Origin: Anaerolineae bacterium
GTDB taxonomy: Bacteria > Chloroflexota > Anaerolineae > Aggregatilineales > Aggregatilineaceae
Direction: 5' to 3'
Assembly (NCBI GenBank): GCA_016930015.1
Contig: JAFGHR010000121.1
Location: forward strand, 75,701-132,673
DNA: 56,973 nt
Below the pieces are notes generated by a model, which was given only the letters and a program-made list of their open reading frames with translations, made no database searches and was not told the DNA's origin. Made by a program: the position numbers and the translations under genes. This document shows, piece after piece, positions 36,181 to 45,635 of this stretch (position 1 is the first letter of the stretch; the number at the start of each line of letters is the position of its first letter).

Positions 36181-38892
36181 ATGATGCGCGTACCAGCTCG
36201 CGCAGCAGAACTTAACGTGGTTCCCGTCCTGGGAATACTGGTTGTCGCGTGCCTGTTTGTTTTGGCTGGCGGTTTTGTAGGGTCAGACCGGTTGTCGAGT
36301 GGTGTGTTACTGAGTACGTTCCTGGCCGTCGATGTCACATTGTTATTGAGTCCGCAGTTAACGCGCCAGACTCAACTGGTTGTCGTATACGTGATCGGGG
36401 TGCTGTTAACGGCGTATCCGGTAGCGCGTGTCGTCGTCGGGCCGGATCGTATGCCCATTTATTTCCTTGACCTGGCCGTTGGGCTGCTGTTGTCTTCGCT
36501 GCTGTTACAGCGCGAATGGCGGCGGTACATCGCCTTTCCCGCTCATGCGCTGCCCGCCCTGGTGATTGTTTTCTGGCTGCCGCTGAGCGTTCAAAGTTTT
36601 CTGCATGAAGTTCTGCTAACCGGCGTGTGGGTCGAAACGACTTATGTGCTTGTGCGGAATCTGCTCAGTATTTCCCTGTTTTTTGTTTTGATCGCGGTTG
36701 TGCACACGTTTCGCGAACTCCGCACACTGTTGTGGTGCATGGTTGTAGGTGTACTTGTGACAGCACTTTTATCGACAATTCAGACATTCCTGCCGCCTGA
36801 TTCGATCTTCCTGAAAGTACAAGACTTTTTTTCACCGGCAGACCTGATGCAAAAACAAGAACGCTACTACGAGCTAAATTTGCCGGTCCGGTCGCGCGCC
36901 CTGATCGGCAGTCCTAACGCCGCCGGGATGATCATGGTTTCGATCTTGCCGATCATTTTCGGTTTGCACCGGTCAAGCCGATCCGTCGTTCCGCGCTTGT
37001 TATGCAAATCCATTTTTGTCCTGGCCATCGTTGGCATTGTGGCCACCTACAGCCGTAGCGCGTACCTGGGGTTGGGGATCGTGTTCGGCATGTTCATCTT
37101 ACGCTTGAGACACCGGCGGTGGGCGCTGCGGGTGGCCCTGGTGATCGGTTTGCTGCTGGCTGTAATCGCTACGGCCAGCGGGCTTGTTGCGTTGGATTAC
37201 ATCACAGATAAATTTGTGACATCACTCACCGATCCGTCATCATCCCCCATCGACCGCCCGCGGCTGGAAACCTATCAAAATGTGCCGGCATTTTTGCAGA
37301 CACATCCCGGTTGGCTGGTCGTTGGACGTGGATTCGCAACGTATGATCTGAATGACCGGGGTTTCATAGAGGCGTTTGACACGTCCGAGATTTTCCACAC
37401 GCAGAACCACAGCGTGTTTGTGATGGTCTTTTATCAACGCGGGCTGATCGCAGCGTTCGTGATCGGCCTGATCTGGCTGGCGGCTTTTTCACTTTTAGCG
37501 ACGGGGCGGCGAGACGGGTTAACAGCCTATGCAGGCGATAGCTGGCTGCGTTTTTCGCTTCAGGTGGGGCTGCTCAGTATGCTGCCCGCGTGGTTATTTA
37601 ATCATTATTTTGCCAGTGTGGTTCACATGCAAGCCTATTTGTTTTTATATCTGGCGTTGTGTGTGCTGGCTGTCAAAACCGATGCCCCGCATCAAGCTGC
37701 TGCCAGGAACAAACGACCATCTGCGACAGCGTCCACCCATCCGCGTGTTGCAATTATTCAAAACCAGTTTGGGCTCAGCGGGCGGACACGCGTTGTCTGC
37801 GAAGTGATCGATATGCTCAATGCACATGATATTGTGCCGGACGTGCTGACGCTTACGTCAAAAACGGCGAGTAAATCCGTCGGGCAGTATTTTGGGCTGG
37901 GACAGGTGCGGTTTAACCATAGGCGTATTGCACCCGTGCCATTTGTGCGGGGTGGTTTGTGGCAGATTTTGCTGGCAAACTGGCTGACACGGGCACGTCA
38001 CAGCGATTATGATCTGGTGTTTAACTCAAATAACTTGCTAGAGGGGTTGAACCCGGCAGCATACTACATTCATTATGTGTATTATCCGCTGCCGACCTAT
38101 TCGCGGGAACTGGCGGACTCCCGGCGCCCCGTATGGCTTCAAGTCTATGCGCGTTTGTTTGATTGGCTGCTGCGGCGCGGTGATACGGCCAGCGCTGACG
38201 ATCCTGTGTTGGTGATATCACAGTTCACACGGGATGCGCTGGTTGATGTTTACCCGGCGTTTGAAGGCCGGGTGCAGGTTATTTACCCGCCCGCCTTTGA
38301 TGGATTCATGAACGATAACCCGGTGCGAGAGCGGCGCTGTATCTCGGTCGGTTCGTTCGCGCCCGTCAAACGCCAGCTTGAACAGCTTGAGATCGCGCGG
38401 CGGCTGCCGGATATTGAGTTTTGGCTGGTCGGCAATATAAAGTCAGCACGTTATTATCGTGCCTGCCAGCAGTACGCCGCGCGTCACCGGTTGACCAACG
38501 TGCAGTTTAAGCCCGATCTGCCAGGGGATGCGCTGCAAGAAGCGCTGGAACACGCGCTGTTTTTTTTGCATACGATGCAAAACGAACATTTTGGTATTTG
38601 TGTCGTTGAAGCTATCGCCGCCGGGTGTATGCCCGTGGTGCACAGGTCGGGCGGCCCGCGTGAGATTGTATCGAATGACGCGTTTTGCTTCGACAACACG
38701 GACCAGGCTGTACAAATTTTTGAGCGCCTGCAAAACACGGCACCTGAATCACTCGTATCCATGCGCCGGGAATTGCAGCAGCGTATCCAACCGTACAGCC
38801 GCCGGGCGTTTCGTGAAGCGCTGGGCCGTGTGTTGTGGTCCCGGCTGGGGTTCGACTGCAAGGGGAGTATAGGTGGGCCAGACGATGACTAA
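36181..38892 (+). CDS. Fusion of O-antigen ligase/polymerase-like membrane domain and GT4 glycosyltransferase
   Basis: 903 residues from ATG 36181 (the frame is open upstream but inside the previous gene; ATG 36184 is also possible). Residues 1-490 predict 10-12 transmembrane helices, with the O-antigen ligase (Wzy_C/WaaL) pattern: a cytosolic IGSPNAAGMIMVSILPI, a TYSRSAYLGLGIVFGMFIL segment and a large outer loop containing RPRLETYQNVPAFLQTHPGW and TQNHSVFVMVFYQRGLIA, where the His is typical. Residues 510-885 are a GT4 domain close to ALG11-like mannosyltransferases: IHYVYYPLPTYSREL, RRCISVGSFAPVKRQLEQL and EHFGICVVEAIAAGCMPVV. The stop overlaps the next start by 20 bp. No stop or ribosome-binding site separates the halves. 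Confidence 0.88.
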   Translation: MMRVPARAAELNVVPVLGILVVACLFVLAGGFVGSDRLSSGVLLSTFLAVDVTLLLSPQLTRQTQLVVVYVIGVLLTAYPVARVVVGPDRMPIYFLDLAVGLLLSSLLLQREWRRYIAFPAHALPALVIVFWLPLSVQSFLHEVLLTGVWVETTYVLVRNLLSISLFFVLIAVVHTFRELRTLLWCMVVGVLVTALLSTIQTFLPPDSIFLKVQDFFSPADLMQKQERYYELNLPVRSRALIGSPNAAGMIMVSILPIIFGLHRSSRSVVPRLLCKSIFVLAIVGIVATYSRSAYLGLGIVFGMFILRLRHRRWALRVALVIGLLLAVIATASGLVALDYITDKFVTSLTDPSSSPIDRPRLETYQNVPAFLQTHPGWLVVGRGFATYDLNDRGFIEAFDTSEIFHTQNHSVFVMVFYQRGLIAAFVIGLIWLAAFSLLATGRRDGLTAYAGDSWLRFSLQVGLLSMLPAWLFNHYFASVVHMQAYLFLYLALCVLAVKTDAPHQAAARNKRPSATASTHPRVAIIQNQFGLSGRTRVVCEVIDMLNAHDIVPDVLTLTSKTASKSVGQYFGLGQVRFNHRRIAPVPFVRGGLWQILLANWLTRARHSDYDLVFNSNNLLEGLNPAAYYIHYVYYPLPTYSRELADSRRPVWLQVYARLFDWLLRRGDTASADDPVLVISQFTRDALVDVYPAFEGRVQVIYPPAFDGFMNDNPVRERRCISVGSFAPVKRQLEQLEIARRLPDIEFWLVGNIKSARYYRACQQYAARHRLTNVQFKPDLPGDALQEALEHALFFLHTMQNEHFGICVVEAIAAGCMPVVHRSGGPREIVSNDAFCFDNTDQAVQIFERLQNTAPESLVSMRRELQQRIQPYSRRAFREALGRVLWSRLGFDCKGSIGGPDDD

Positions 38893-39859
38893 ATGGACTC
38901 CTGCCGGTTTGCAGCCGCGTTCCATTATGCTGATCTCGGAAAAACGATCGGGATCAACCATATTCCAAACCGAACTGAACAAGCACCCGCTGGTGAACGT
39001 GATTGCACATACCGAACACAACGATCACGAAACGCAGTACTGGCTAAAAGCGGCCTGTGTGCTTGGCCTGCCCGGTAATGATTTTTTACATGGACGCCCA
39101 CCATATACATATGCTGATGCTCGTAGCAAACTGATCGGTTTGCTGCGATCTAACGTGCCGGGATTTGTTATACCGGACGATGATAAGCAGCTCGTGTTTG
39201 AGGGGTGGGCGGCGCTTTGCCAACAATTTGGCCCGGTGTGGTTCGAAAAAACGCCCCAACACAGCCAAAACTGGGCGGCCTTGTCTGTTGTGTTGGACTA
39301 CATACACACCACCGGGGCCGATCTCCGGATTATCGGGTTAGTGCGAAATCCGCTGGGCATGGTGTATTCGGCGTGGCGTTCGTGGCGCAGCAATTACTGG
39401 CAGCGCCAGTTTGATTGGCAGACAGCCTACTCGAACTTTCAGCGGTTGCAGCATGCGCTGCCATCCGAACAGGTGTTGTTGGTTCAGTATGAGGACCTGG
39501 CGCAGCGCCCGTCAGAGGTCATGCAGCGGGTTTGCCAGTTCTGTGATCTGCCCTATCATCCTGATGTTGGCGCGGGGTTGCATGCGCGCTCGGTCGATCG
39601 CTGGCAAGCTGATCCCGCCTATCTGTTACAATTGGACCCTGATGTGCGTTTACTGGCCCAGCAGTTTGGTTATCAGGCTGGCGAGTTGGAAAACAAACGG
39701 TCCACGCTGGGCCGGTATGATGTCCTGCGGCGCTTGCGATCATTGTGGATGCGCCGTCGGAGTATTGTGGTATCTTTGATGCATCACAGGGTGTATCAGG
39801 TGTTGCGCCCGGTTGTCAGGCCAATTCTGAAACCGGTGGTGGGCCGGTTTCTGAAATAG
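38873..39859 (+). CDS. Sulfotransferase-like protein
   Basis: 328 residues from GTG 38873, with AGGGGAG six bases upstream; it overlaps the previous stop by 20 bp. P-loop-like 5'-PSB region IMLISEKRSGSTIFQTELN near residue 20 and 3'-PB region IIGLVRNPLGMVYSAWRSW near residue 160, followed by VQYEDLAQRPSEVMQRV; these match the sulfotransferase superfamily. It is about as similar to animal-type carbohydrate sulfotransferases as to bacterial ones, judged by motifs only. It is the second sulfotransferase of the locus and only distantly like the first. Confidence 0.8.
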   Translation: MGQTMTKWTPAGLQPRSIMLISEKRSGSTIFQTELNKHPLVNVIAHTEHNDHETQYWLKAACVLGLPGNDFLHGRPPYTYADARSKLIGLLRSNVPGFVIPDDDKQLVFEGWAALCQQFGPVWFEKTPQHSQNWAALSVVLDYIHTTGADLRIIGLVRNPLGMVYSAWRSWRSNYWQRQFDWQTAYSNFQRLQHALPSEQVLLVQYEDLAQRPSEVMQRVCQFCDLPYHPDVGAGLHARSVDRWQADPAYLLQLDPDVRLLAQQFGYQAGELENKRSTLGRYDVLRRLRSLWMRRRSIVVSLMHHRVYQVLRPVVRPILKPVVGRFLK

Positions 39860-39938
39860 CGATCCGGTATGGTGTTGGCCCGCACCGTCGTGTGCGGCTC
39901 GCACCGTCGCACGTGGGAGGAGCAGCAGACTCCTGAAT

Positions 39939-41123
39939 ATGACACATAAACTCAAGATATTGATGGTTGGAGGCCCGGACGTTGACCACCGACTGGAATT
40001 GATGCATCACCTGAAATCGAGTTTTGAGTTAGCGGGTGTGGGGTCAAACCGGCTGTTAGCTGGCACGTTTGCAGAAGCTGGTTTTGATTATCACCATTTC
40101 CCCATGGTTCGATCGTTTAATCCGGCGGCTGATGCGGTGTCAATGCTGGCGCTGTGGGTGCTGTTCCGCCGGGAAAAGCCGGATATTGTTCACACGTATG
40201 ATACCAAGCCGTCGGTGGTCGGGCGGTTGGCGGCACGGTTGGCTGGCGTGCCCGTGGTGATCGGCACAATCACGGGGCTGGGCAGTTTGTACGTGATGGA
40301 CAACCGCCGTATTCGCGTGATCCGTGCCTTATATGAACTCACGCAGAAAGCCGCTAATCGCGTATCCGATCTCACCATCTTCTACAACCAGGATGACGCA
40401 TCACACTTTTTACAGCGAAAGCTGATCCGGTCGGATAAAGTTGCTGTTGTGCCGGGATCGGGCGTATCGCTTGAGCGTTTTTCACCTGCCGCCGTGACTG
40501 AAGAAGAAAAAAACGCTGCCCGGCAGGAACTCAACATCCTGCCGGATCAGATCGTTGTGACGATGATTGCCCGGCTGGTGCGCTCAAAAGGAGTTTTTGA
40601 GTTTGCGGAGGTCGCCCGCCGTGTACAGGCCGCGCGGCCATCCATTCGATTTGTGCTGGTGGGTTCCGAAGACCCGGAAAGCATGGATGGGCTGTCATCA
40701 GACGAGGTGCGTTCGCTGCAAGACCATGTGTTGTGGATCGGTCCGCGCCAGGATATCGCCCAACTGCTGGCGATATCCGATATGTCGATGCTTCCCGCTA
40801 AACGGGAGGGAATGCCGCGTGCGTTAGTCGAAGCAGCAGCGATGGGACTGCCGCTCGTAGCCAGCCGCGTCCCTGGCTGCTCCGAAGTGGTCCAGCACGG
40901 AAAAAACGGGTTTCTGGTCGAGCCGGACGATATCACGTCATTTGTGCAGGCGATCACGCAGTTGGCTGACGATCCGAAACTGCGCGAGGCATTTGGTGCG
41001 GCGTCCGGACAATCGGCCCAGACGCGTTTCAGTCTCGCCGCGATCGGCAGCACCATTCACACGATCTACGAACGCCATGCCGCCCGGCAAAACGTGATTC
41101 CCGTTGAATCTTTGGTGGAGTGA
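39939..41123 (+). CDS. Glycosyltransferase family 4 (WbpH/PglA/CapM-like)
   Basis: 394 residues from ATG 39939, after a 79-bp gap that contains a GGGAGGAG too far away (about 16 bases) to be ideal. Acceptor side: ILMVGGPDVDH, HHFPMVRSFNPAADAV and DIVHTYDTKPSVVGRLAARLAG followed by VVIGTITGLG, a pattern shared with N-acetylhexosamine-adding transferases. Donor side: VTMIARLVRSKGVFEFAEV, FVLVGSEDPESM and KREGMPRALVEAAAMGLPLVA with the E-x7-E pair. The donor is probably a UDP-sugar by family analogy; not determined. Confidence 0.92.
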   Translation: MTHKLKILMVGGPDVDHRLELMHHLKSSFELAGVGSNRLLAGTFAEAGFDYHHFPMVRSFNPAADAVSMLALWVLFRREKPDIVHTYDTKPSVVGRLAARLAGVPVVIGTITGLGSLYVMDNRRIRVIRALYELTQKAANRVSDLTIFYNQDDASHFLQRKLIRSDKVAVVPGSGVSLERFSPAAVTEEEKNAARQELNILPDQIVVTMIARLVRSKGVFEFAEVARRVQAARPSIRFVLVGSEDPESMDGLSSDEVRSLQDHVLWIGPRQDIAQLLAISDMSMLPAKREGMPRALVEAAAMGLPLVASRVPGCSEVVQHGKNGFLVEPDDITSFVQAITQLADDPKLREAFGAASGQSAQTRFSLAAIGSTIHTIYERHAARQNVIPVESLVE

Positions 41124-41249
41124 TTGTTATCATCTATAGGGCAGCGTTGTTCAGTACAGCGTAGCATGACCGTATGTTTTCCACAGGCCACGGCCCGTGT
41201 TAGCTGTGATACACTGGGACGTGTTGGGATAGTGTGTTCTGGGGTTAGT

Positions 41250-41933
41250 ATGCTGGCGAAAATTCATTCGAACAAACGACGAATCAGGTGGGGTATGCTG
41301 GTAGCACTCGTGTTGGTATTGATGCTGGCTGGTGCATTTGGTCCACGTGTTTATGCACGGCTGCGAACGTTAGGGCACGTCTACACGGTGGACTCGGTGC
41401 CACAACGCCGCGTCACGATCGTTTTGGGCGCCCTGGTTTATCCGAATGGACAGTTGAGCAGCATGCTTGCCGATCGTGTTGCCACGGGTGCCGCGCTGTA
41501 TCACGCCGGGAAAACGGACGTGTTGTTGTTTTCGGGTGATAATCACGTGGAAACCTACAACGAGCCCGAAGCCATGCGCCGTTATGCGTTGCAGCTTGGT
41601 GTACCCTATGACGCGATTGTGCTTGATTACGCGGGATTTCGCACCTACGACAGTTGCTACCGCGCGCGTGATATTTTCCAGGTGGACCAGGCGATCCTGG
41701 TTACGCAGCGGTTTCACCTGGACCGCGCCCTGCTGACCTGTAACGAACTCGGCGTCGCTGCGATTGGCGTCGCTGCCGATGAACAGCGCCCGGAAGGTTA
41801 TCACGTGCGCTCGATGATCTTCAGCCAGATTCGCGAGTTCCCCGCCACGATGTTTGCCGTGTTTGACCTGATACACCGCCCCGAACCAACCTTTCTCGGT
41901 GACCCGCTCCCCATTTTGGCGAAAGAACGCTAA
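41250..41933 (+). CDS. SanA/YdcF-like DUF218 protein with membrane anchor
   Basis: 227 residues from ATG 41250 (GGGG six bases upstream); the frame is open from 41124 but the family start is later. One N-terminal transmembrane helix (about residues 15-35) is followed by a DUF218 domain: VTIVLGALVYPNGQLSSMLADRV, LLFSGDNHVETYNEPEAM and AILVTQRFHLDRALLTC. SanA of Escherichia coli affects envelope permeability to vancomycin; the biochemical activity of the family is poorly defined. Its place at the end of a polysaccharide operon fits an envelope role. Confidence 0.85.
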   Translation: MLAKIHSNKRRIRWGMLVALVLVLMLAGAFGPRVYARLRTLGHVYTVDSVPQRRVTIVLGALVYPNGQLSSMLADRVATGAALYHAGKTDVLLFSGDNHVETYNEPEAMRRYALQLGVPYDAIVLDYAGFRTYDSCYRARDIFQVDQAILVTQRFHLDRALLTCNELGVAAIGVAADEQRPEGYHVRSMIFSQIREFPATMFAVFDLIHRPEPTFLGDPLPILAKER

Positions 41934-41957
41934 AATAGGGACGTTGGGGGGCGGCTG

Positions 41958-42659
41958 ATGCAAACCGAGCACGAGCGAATAGTACGAGTCTATCAGGGTG
42001 TTGAAAAACGTGTCCAGGCGCAAGAACGGTTTTTCGGTTACGAAAACCCGGCTCACCATTACCGTATCCAGCAGCGTTACCGCGCCACGCTCCGGATGCT
42101 TCACACTGCTGGATTCCACCCACTCTGCCACCAGCGGATTCTTGACGTGGGCTGTGCCGACGGCGTGATGCTCCGCCAGTTTTTGCAGTGGCGCGCGCAG
42201 CCTGGCAACCTGCACGGCATTGATCTGCGTCCCGGCCCGGTTAATGCGGCCCGCCGTTTGTGCCCCAATCTTGATATTCGCTGCGGTTCTGCTGTTGATC
42301 TGCCGTGGCCGGATGCCTCATTTGATCTCGTATGCCAGCACACCGTTTTTACCTCCATTTTGTCCCCGGACATGAAACGCCAGATCGCGGCTGAAATGGC
42401 GCGCGTGCTGCGTCCGGGGGGCGCGGTGCTGTGGTATGACTTTATGTACAACAACCCCCGCAACCCTAATGTACGCGGCGTAAAACAGCGTGAAATTCGC
42501 GCCTTGTTCCCCGGTTTTGATGGTCGGCTCCAGCGCGTTACCCTGGCGCCGTTGATCGCCCGGCACATACCGGAAAGCTGGCTGCCGCTGTTATACCCGG
42601 TGCTGGCGGTTTTTCCGCCGCTGCGTACACACTATCTCGGCCTGTTTGTTAAGCCATAA
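41958..42659 (+). CDS. Class I SAM-dependent methyltransferase
   Basis: 233 residues. The SAM-binding motif I RILDVGCADGVML is near residue 60 and is followed by HGIDLRPGPVNAARRL, LPWPDASFDLVCQHTVF and the conserved VLRPGGAVLWYDF. It probably methylates a sugar or lipid acceptor within this locus, as is common in polysaccharide operons, but could act on other small molecules. ATG 41958 follows the DUF218 gene by 24 bp. Confidence 0.85.
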   Translation: MQTEHERIVRVYQGVEKRVQAQERFFGYENPAHHYRIQQRYRATLRMLHTAGFHPLCHQRILDVGCADGVMLRQFLQWRAQPGNLHGIDLRPGPVNAARRLCPNLDIRCGSAVDLPWPDASFDLVCQHTVFTSILSPDMKRQIAAEMARVLRPGGAVLWYDFMYNNPRNPNVRGVKQREIRALFPGFDGRLQRVTLAPLIARHIPESWLPLLYPVLAVFPPLRTHYLGLFVKP

Positions 42660-42686
42660 CATCATGATCGCACCAGGGACAACGCC

Positions 42687-43319
42687 ATGACCCCAACTGA
42701 GCACGGCGGCGCGAATCCGTTGGAGAACCTGGCCTATTTTGTGGGCTGGGGCGGCAGGGCATGGGAGCGGTTAGTGTCGCTGGCTGTTCACGAGATCACC
42801 GGCACCGATCTCGGCGGGCAAACAGTGCTGGAAATCGGCGCACGTTTTGGCCGCATGACGTGCCTGTTCGCGCTGTTGGGGGCGTACACGGTGGGCGTGG
42901 ATGTGGACCTTGACAGTTTGCATACCGCGCGGGCAGAAGCGCGGCGGTGGGATGTAACCGACCGGACCGCGTTTGTAACAACCGATGGTCGTTTGAACAG
43001 CCTCGCGCGCGGGGCGTTCGACCTGGTGTTCACCAAGAGTGTGTTAGTGGAAGCCGGGCACCTGGATCACCTGCTGCCCGCGATTGCGGCCAGGCTCAAG
43101 CCGGGCGGCAAGATCGTGTTTGTCGAAAACGCGCGCGGGCCGTTGTGGTATCACGCCTTACGTGTTTTCCGCTACCGGAGCCTGGCGTACACGCATATGA
43201 CCTATTTCACCGGGCGTGAGATCGCGCTGGTTCAGCGCCACTTCACTATTACGCACATCGCCCGGACCACACTGCCGCCGGTGGTATTGATCGGCGGCAC
43301 GTCCAGGTTGAATCCGTGA
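42687..43319 (+). CDS. Class I SAM-dependent methyltransferase, second copy
   Basis: 210 residues. Motif I is VLEIGARFGRMTCLFALLG near residue 50, followed by TVGVDVDLDSLHTARAEA, FDLVFTKSVLVEAG and RLKPGGKIVFVENARG. It resembles the preceding methyltransferase only in the shared fold. It starts 27 bp after it and closes the + strand locus; the RTX-like gene converges on it with a terminator between. Confidence 0.83.
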   Translation: MTPTEHGGANPLENLAYFVGWGGRAWERLVSLAVHEITGTDLGGQTVLEIGARFGRMTCLFALLGAYTVGVDVDLDSLHTARAEARRWDVTDRTAFVTTDGRLNSLARGAFDLVFTKSVLVEAGHLDHLLPAIAARLKPGGKIVFVENARGPLWYHALRVFRYRSLAYTHMTYFTGREIALVQRHFTITHIARTTLPPVVLIGGTSRLNP

Positions 43320-43340
43320 CTTTTAGCACGTTCATCACAC

Positions 43341-43368
43341 AAAACGGGGGAGCATGTGCCCCCCCGCG
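43341..43368 (-). terminator. Rho-independent terminator for the RTX-like gene
   Basis: A GGGGG/CCCCC stem with an 8-base loop (AGCATGTG on the plus strand). On the minus strand it is followed by GTTTTGTG. It lies 33 bp beyond the RTX-like stop. Confidence 0.6.
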
Positions 43369-43400
43369 TGTTCGAATTGAAAAACGTGTTACGTGAACTT

Positions 43401-45635
43401 CTAGCAGAAACCGGGAACACCCAGCGCCGGGATGCAGAAGATGCCGCCACCGCCGCCGGAATTGATGCCTGTATCGCCAGCAAAACCGAAGATGATCGCG
43501 AACGTACCGGCTGCACCAGCGTTGTAGGTATCGACTGCGCCATCGTTCACGAACGGCGCGTCACCACCGTACAGGTAATCCACGTCGCCCGCTGTGCCCG
43601 TACCAAACAGGGTAGCCGCAAAGATCGTGTCTGCGCCTGCGCCGCCGTAGATGTAGTCGCTGCCCTCACCACCTACCAGGAAATCATCACCTGCCCCACC
43701 TTGAATCAGGTTGTTCTGGGCGTTACCCTGGATGAAATCCTGCTGGCTGGTGCCGACCACGTTGTCGAAAGCACCGGATAGGGTCAGTGACGAGCCGCCC
43801 GCATAAATTTGTGATGTTGCGGTTCCCAGGTTGATGGCAACGCCTGACGTGGAAAGGCCGCTGAAGTCCAGCGTATCCACGCCGCTGGAAGTCAGCGAGG
43901 CATCCACGCCGGTGCTGCTGCTAACCTCAAACGTGTTGGAACCCGCGCCGCCGTCGATGTTACCGCCCTGGTTGGCGTCCACGATGATCGTATCATTGCC
44001 GTCGCCGGTATCAATCGTGTCGCTGCCGCCATTGCCGTTCACAGTATCGTTACCGGGGCCGGTATCAATCACGTTGTCGGTCGTGGTGCCGGTTACAACG
44101 TCATTGCCAAAGCCGGTGTTGACATTCTCGATGCTGCTGAGCGTGTCTGTGCTGCTGCCGTCGTTGGCTGTGTTCCCTGGCAGGTTGACCGTCCAGTTGC
44201 TGGTGGAACTGCTGGCGTCAAAGGTATCTGAACCAGCGCCACCCTGGATATTGTCCGCGCCGGAGCCGCCGTTGAGCGTATCGTCACCATCACCGCCGAC
44301 GAGCGTATCCACACCCGGCCCGCCGTTGAGCGTATCGTTGCCCTCGCCACCGTTGAGCGTATTGTCCAGCGAGTTGCCGGAGATGGTATCGTCGTAACTG
44401 GTGCCGATCACGGTTTTGAACAGGTCCATCAGTGTGATTTGCAGCGTGCCGCCAACGTTCTGTGCTCCGCCGACATTGGATAAGTCCAGCGTGATACCGA
44501 ACTGAAGCGCGCTGAAGTCCAGCGTGTCCTGCAAGCTATCAGACCGCACCGTGACCGAGCCGGTCGCGTCAGCATCAAAAACGATGGTGTTCGTTCCGGT
44601 TCCACCGTCCACGATATCGCTCTGCTGCGCGCCCGTAACGTTGATGGTGTCGTTGCCGGCGCCGCCCAACACCTCATCGGTGCCCGCGCCGCCGTCAAGC
44701 ACATCATTGCCCGCGCCGCCGTCGATGGTATCGTTGCCCGCGCCACCGTAGATGGTTTCGTTACCGGAGCCGCCGTTGATGGTATCGGCGCCGGTGTTGC
44801 CGGTTGGCGAGTCACCGTAGATGGTGTTGTCAGCGTTATTGCCATTGATCGTATCATCACCGCCGTCACCGCGAACGACCCCGCCTACCGTGGAGCCATC
44901 TTCGAGTGTGATGATGTCGTTACCGGCGTTACCTTTGATGTTGTCGCCTACTGAACCACCATCGGCGTTAGTGATCGTGTCGTTGCCCGGCCCGCCTTGG
45001 AGCCAGGTGCCGACGCTGCCATCGTTGGTGATTATGTCATTGCCGGAGCCGCCCTGCAGGTACTCGCCAACGCTGCCGTTGTTGGTGATCGTGTCGTTGT
45101 CCTCAGCACCGTCAACCCATCCCTCAACGGTGCCGTTGTTGGTAATGGTGTCGTCTCCGGTGTTGCCGGAAATGTTCCCCTCAAAGGTGACGCCAACGCT
45201 TACGGTGCCGTTGTTGGTGATGGTGTCGTTGCCATCACCGCCGACAATACGGTCATTGACGTCGCCCGCATTGGTGATATCATCGTCGCCAGTGCCGCCC
45301 TGAACGCCGTCAGCTTGGCCAGTCGCACTCACGTCAATGTCATCACTTTCGGAGCCGCCGTCAACTATGTCGTTAACGTCACCGTGAATGTTGATGTCGT
45401 CAGCGCCTTCATCACCGTTCACCCGTCCATTAACGGTCGCCCCATTGTTTACCGTGATTGTATCGTTGCCTGCCAAACCATTTACACCATCGTCATCAGT
45501 GCCGACACAGTTAATGTTGTCTGGATCGGTGGTGCCGTCATTGCACTGTGCATAGGCAGGCCGTGCAGATGTGCTGATACCCAATAGGGGAATAGTGATC
45601 AACACTATTCCGAGTATGTAGAGGATTTTTTTCAT
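43401..45635 (-). CDS. Sec-exported calcium-binding (RTX-like) repeat protein
   Basis: 744 residues from ATG 45635 (AGGAGC upstream; the frame is open to 45761). A clear signal peptide (MKKILYILGIVLITIP, then an AYA cleavage site at about residue 30) precedes a long repeat region. The first third repeats units of about 25 residues built on NDTITNNG and GSVGEYLQGGSG; the middle has canonical nonapeptide repeats such as GGAGNDTIDGGAGNDVLDGGAG (GGxGxDxUx type), which bind calcium in parallel beta-rolls. The C-terminus has two Cys (residues about 737 and 744). RTX proteins normally leave through type I secretion without a Sec signal, so this export is different. Likely a surface or matrix protein. 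Confidence 0.9.
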   Translation of the reverse strand: MKKILYILGIVLITIPLLGISTSARPAYAQCNDGTTDPDNINCVGTDDDGVNGLAGNDTITVNNGATVNGRVNGDEGADDINIHGDVNDIVDGGSESDDIDVSATGQADGVQGGTGDDDITNAGDVNDRIVGGDGNDTITNNGTVSVGVTFEGNISGNTGDDTITNNGTVEGWVDGAEDNDTITNNGSVGEYLQGGSGNDIITNDGSVGTWLQGGPGNDTITNADGGSVGDNIKGNAGNDIITLEDGSTVGGVVRGDGGDDTINGNNADNTIYGDSPTGNTGADTINGGSGNETIYGGAGNDTIDGGAGNDVLDGGAGTDEVLGGAGNDTINVTGAQQSDIVDGGTGTNTIVFDADATGSVTVRSDSLQDTLDFSALQFGITLDLSNVGGAQNVGGTLQITLMDLFKTVIGTSYDDTISGNSLDNTLNGGEGNDTLNGGPGVDTLVGGDGDDTLNGGSGADNIQGGAGSDTFDASSSTSNWTVNLPGNTANDGSSTDTLSSIENVNTGFGNDVVTGTTTDNVIDTGPGNDTVNGNGGSDTIDTGDGNDTIIVDANQGGNIDGGAGSNTFEVSSSTGVDASLTSSGVDTLDFSGLSTSGVAINLGTATSQIYAGGSSLTLSGAFDNVVGTSQQDFIQGNAQNNLIQGGAGDDFLVGGEGSDYIYGGAGADTIFAATLFGTGTAGDVDYLYGGDAPFVNDGAVDTYNAGAAGTFAIIFGFAGDTGINSGGGGGIFCIPALGVPGFC

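Noticed and set aside
44300-45500. The repetitive DNA was checked as a possible CRISPR array
   Set aside because: The repeats vary in sequence, keep reading frame and encode Ca-binding nonapeptides; there are no constant repeat/unique spacer units.
44821-45587. Several long plus-strand frames opposite the RTX-like gene
   Set aside because: They are the reverse complement of regular Gly/Asp/Asn/Thr repeats and show only Val/Ser/Pro low-complexity sequence.
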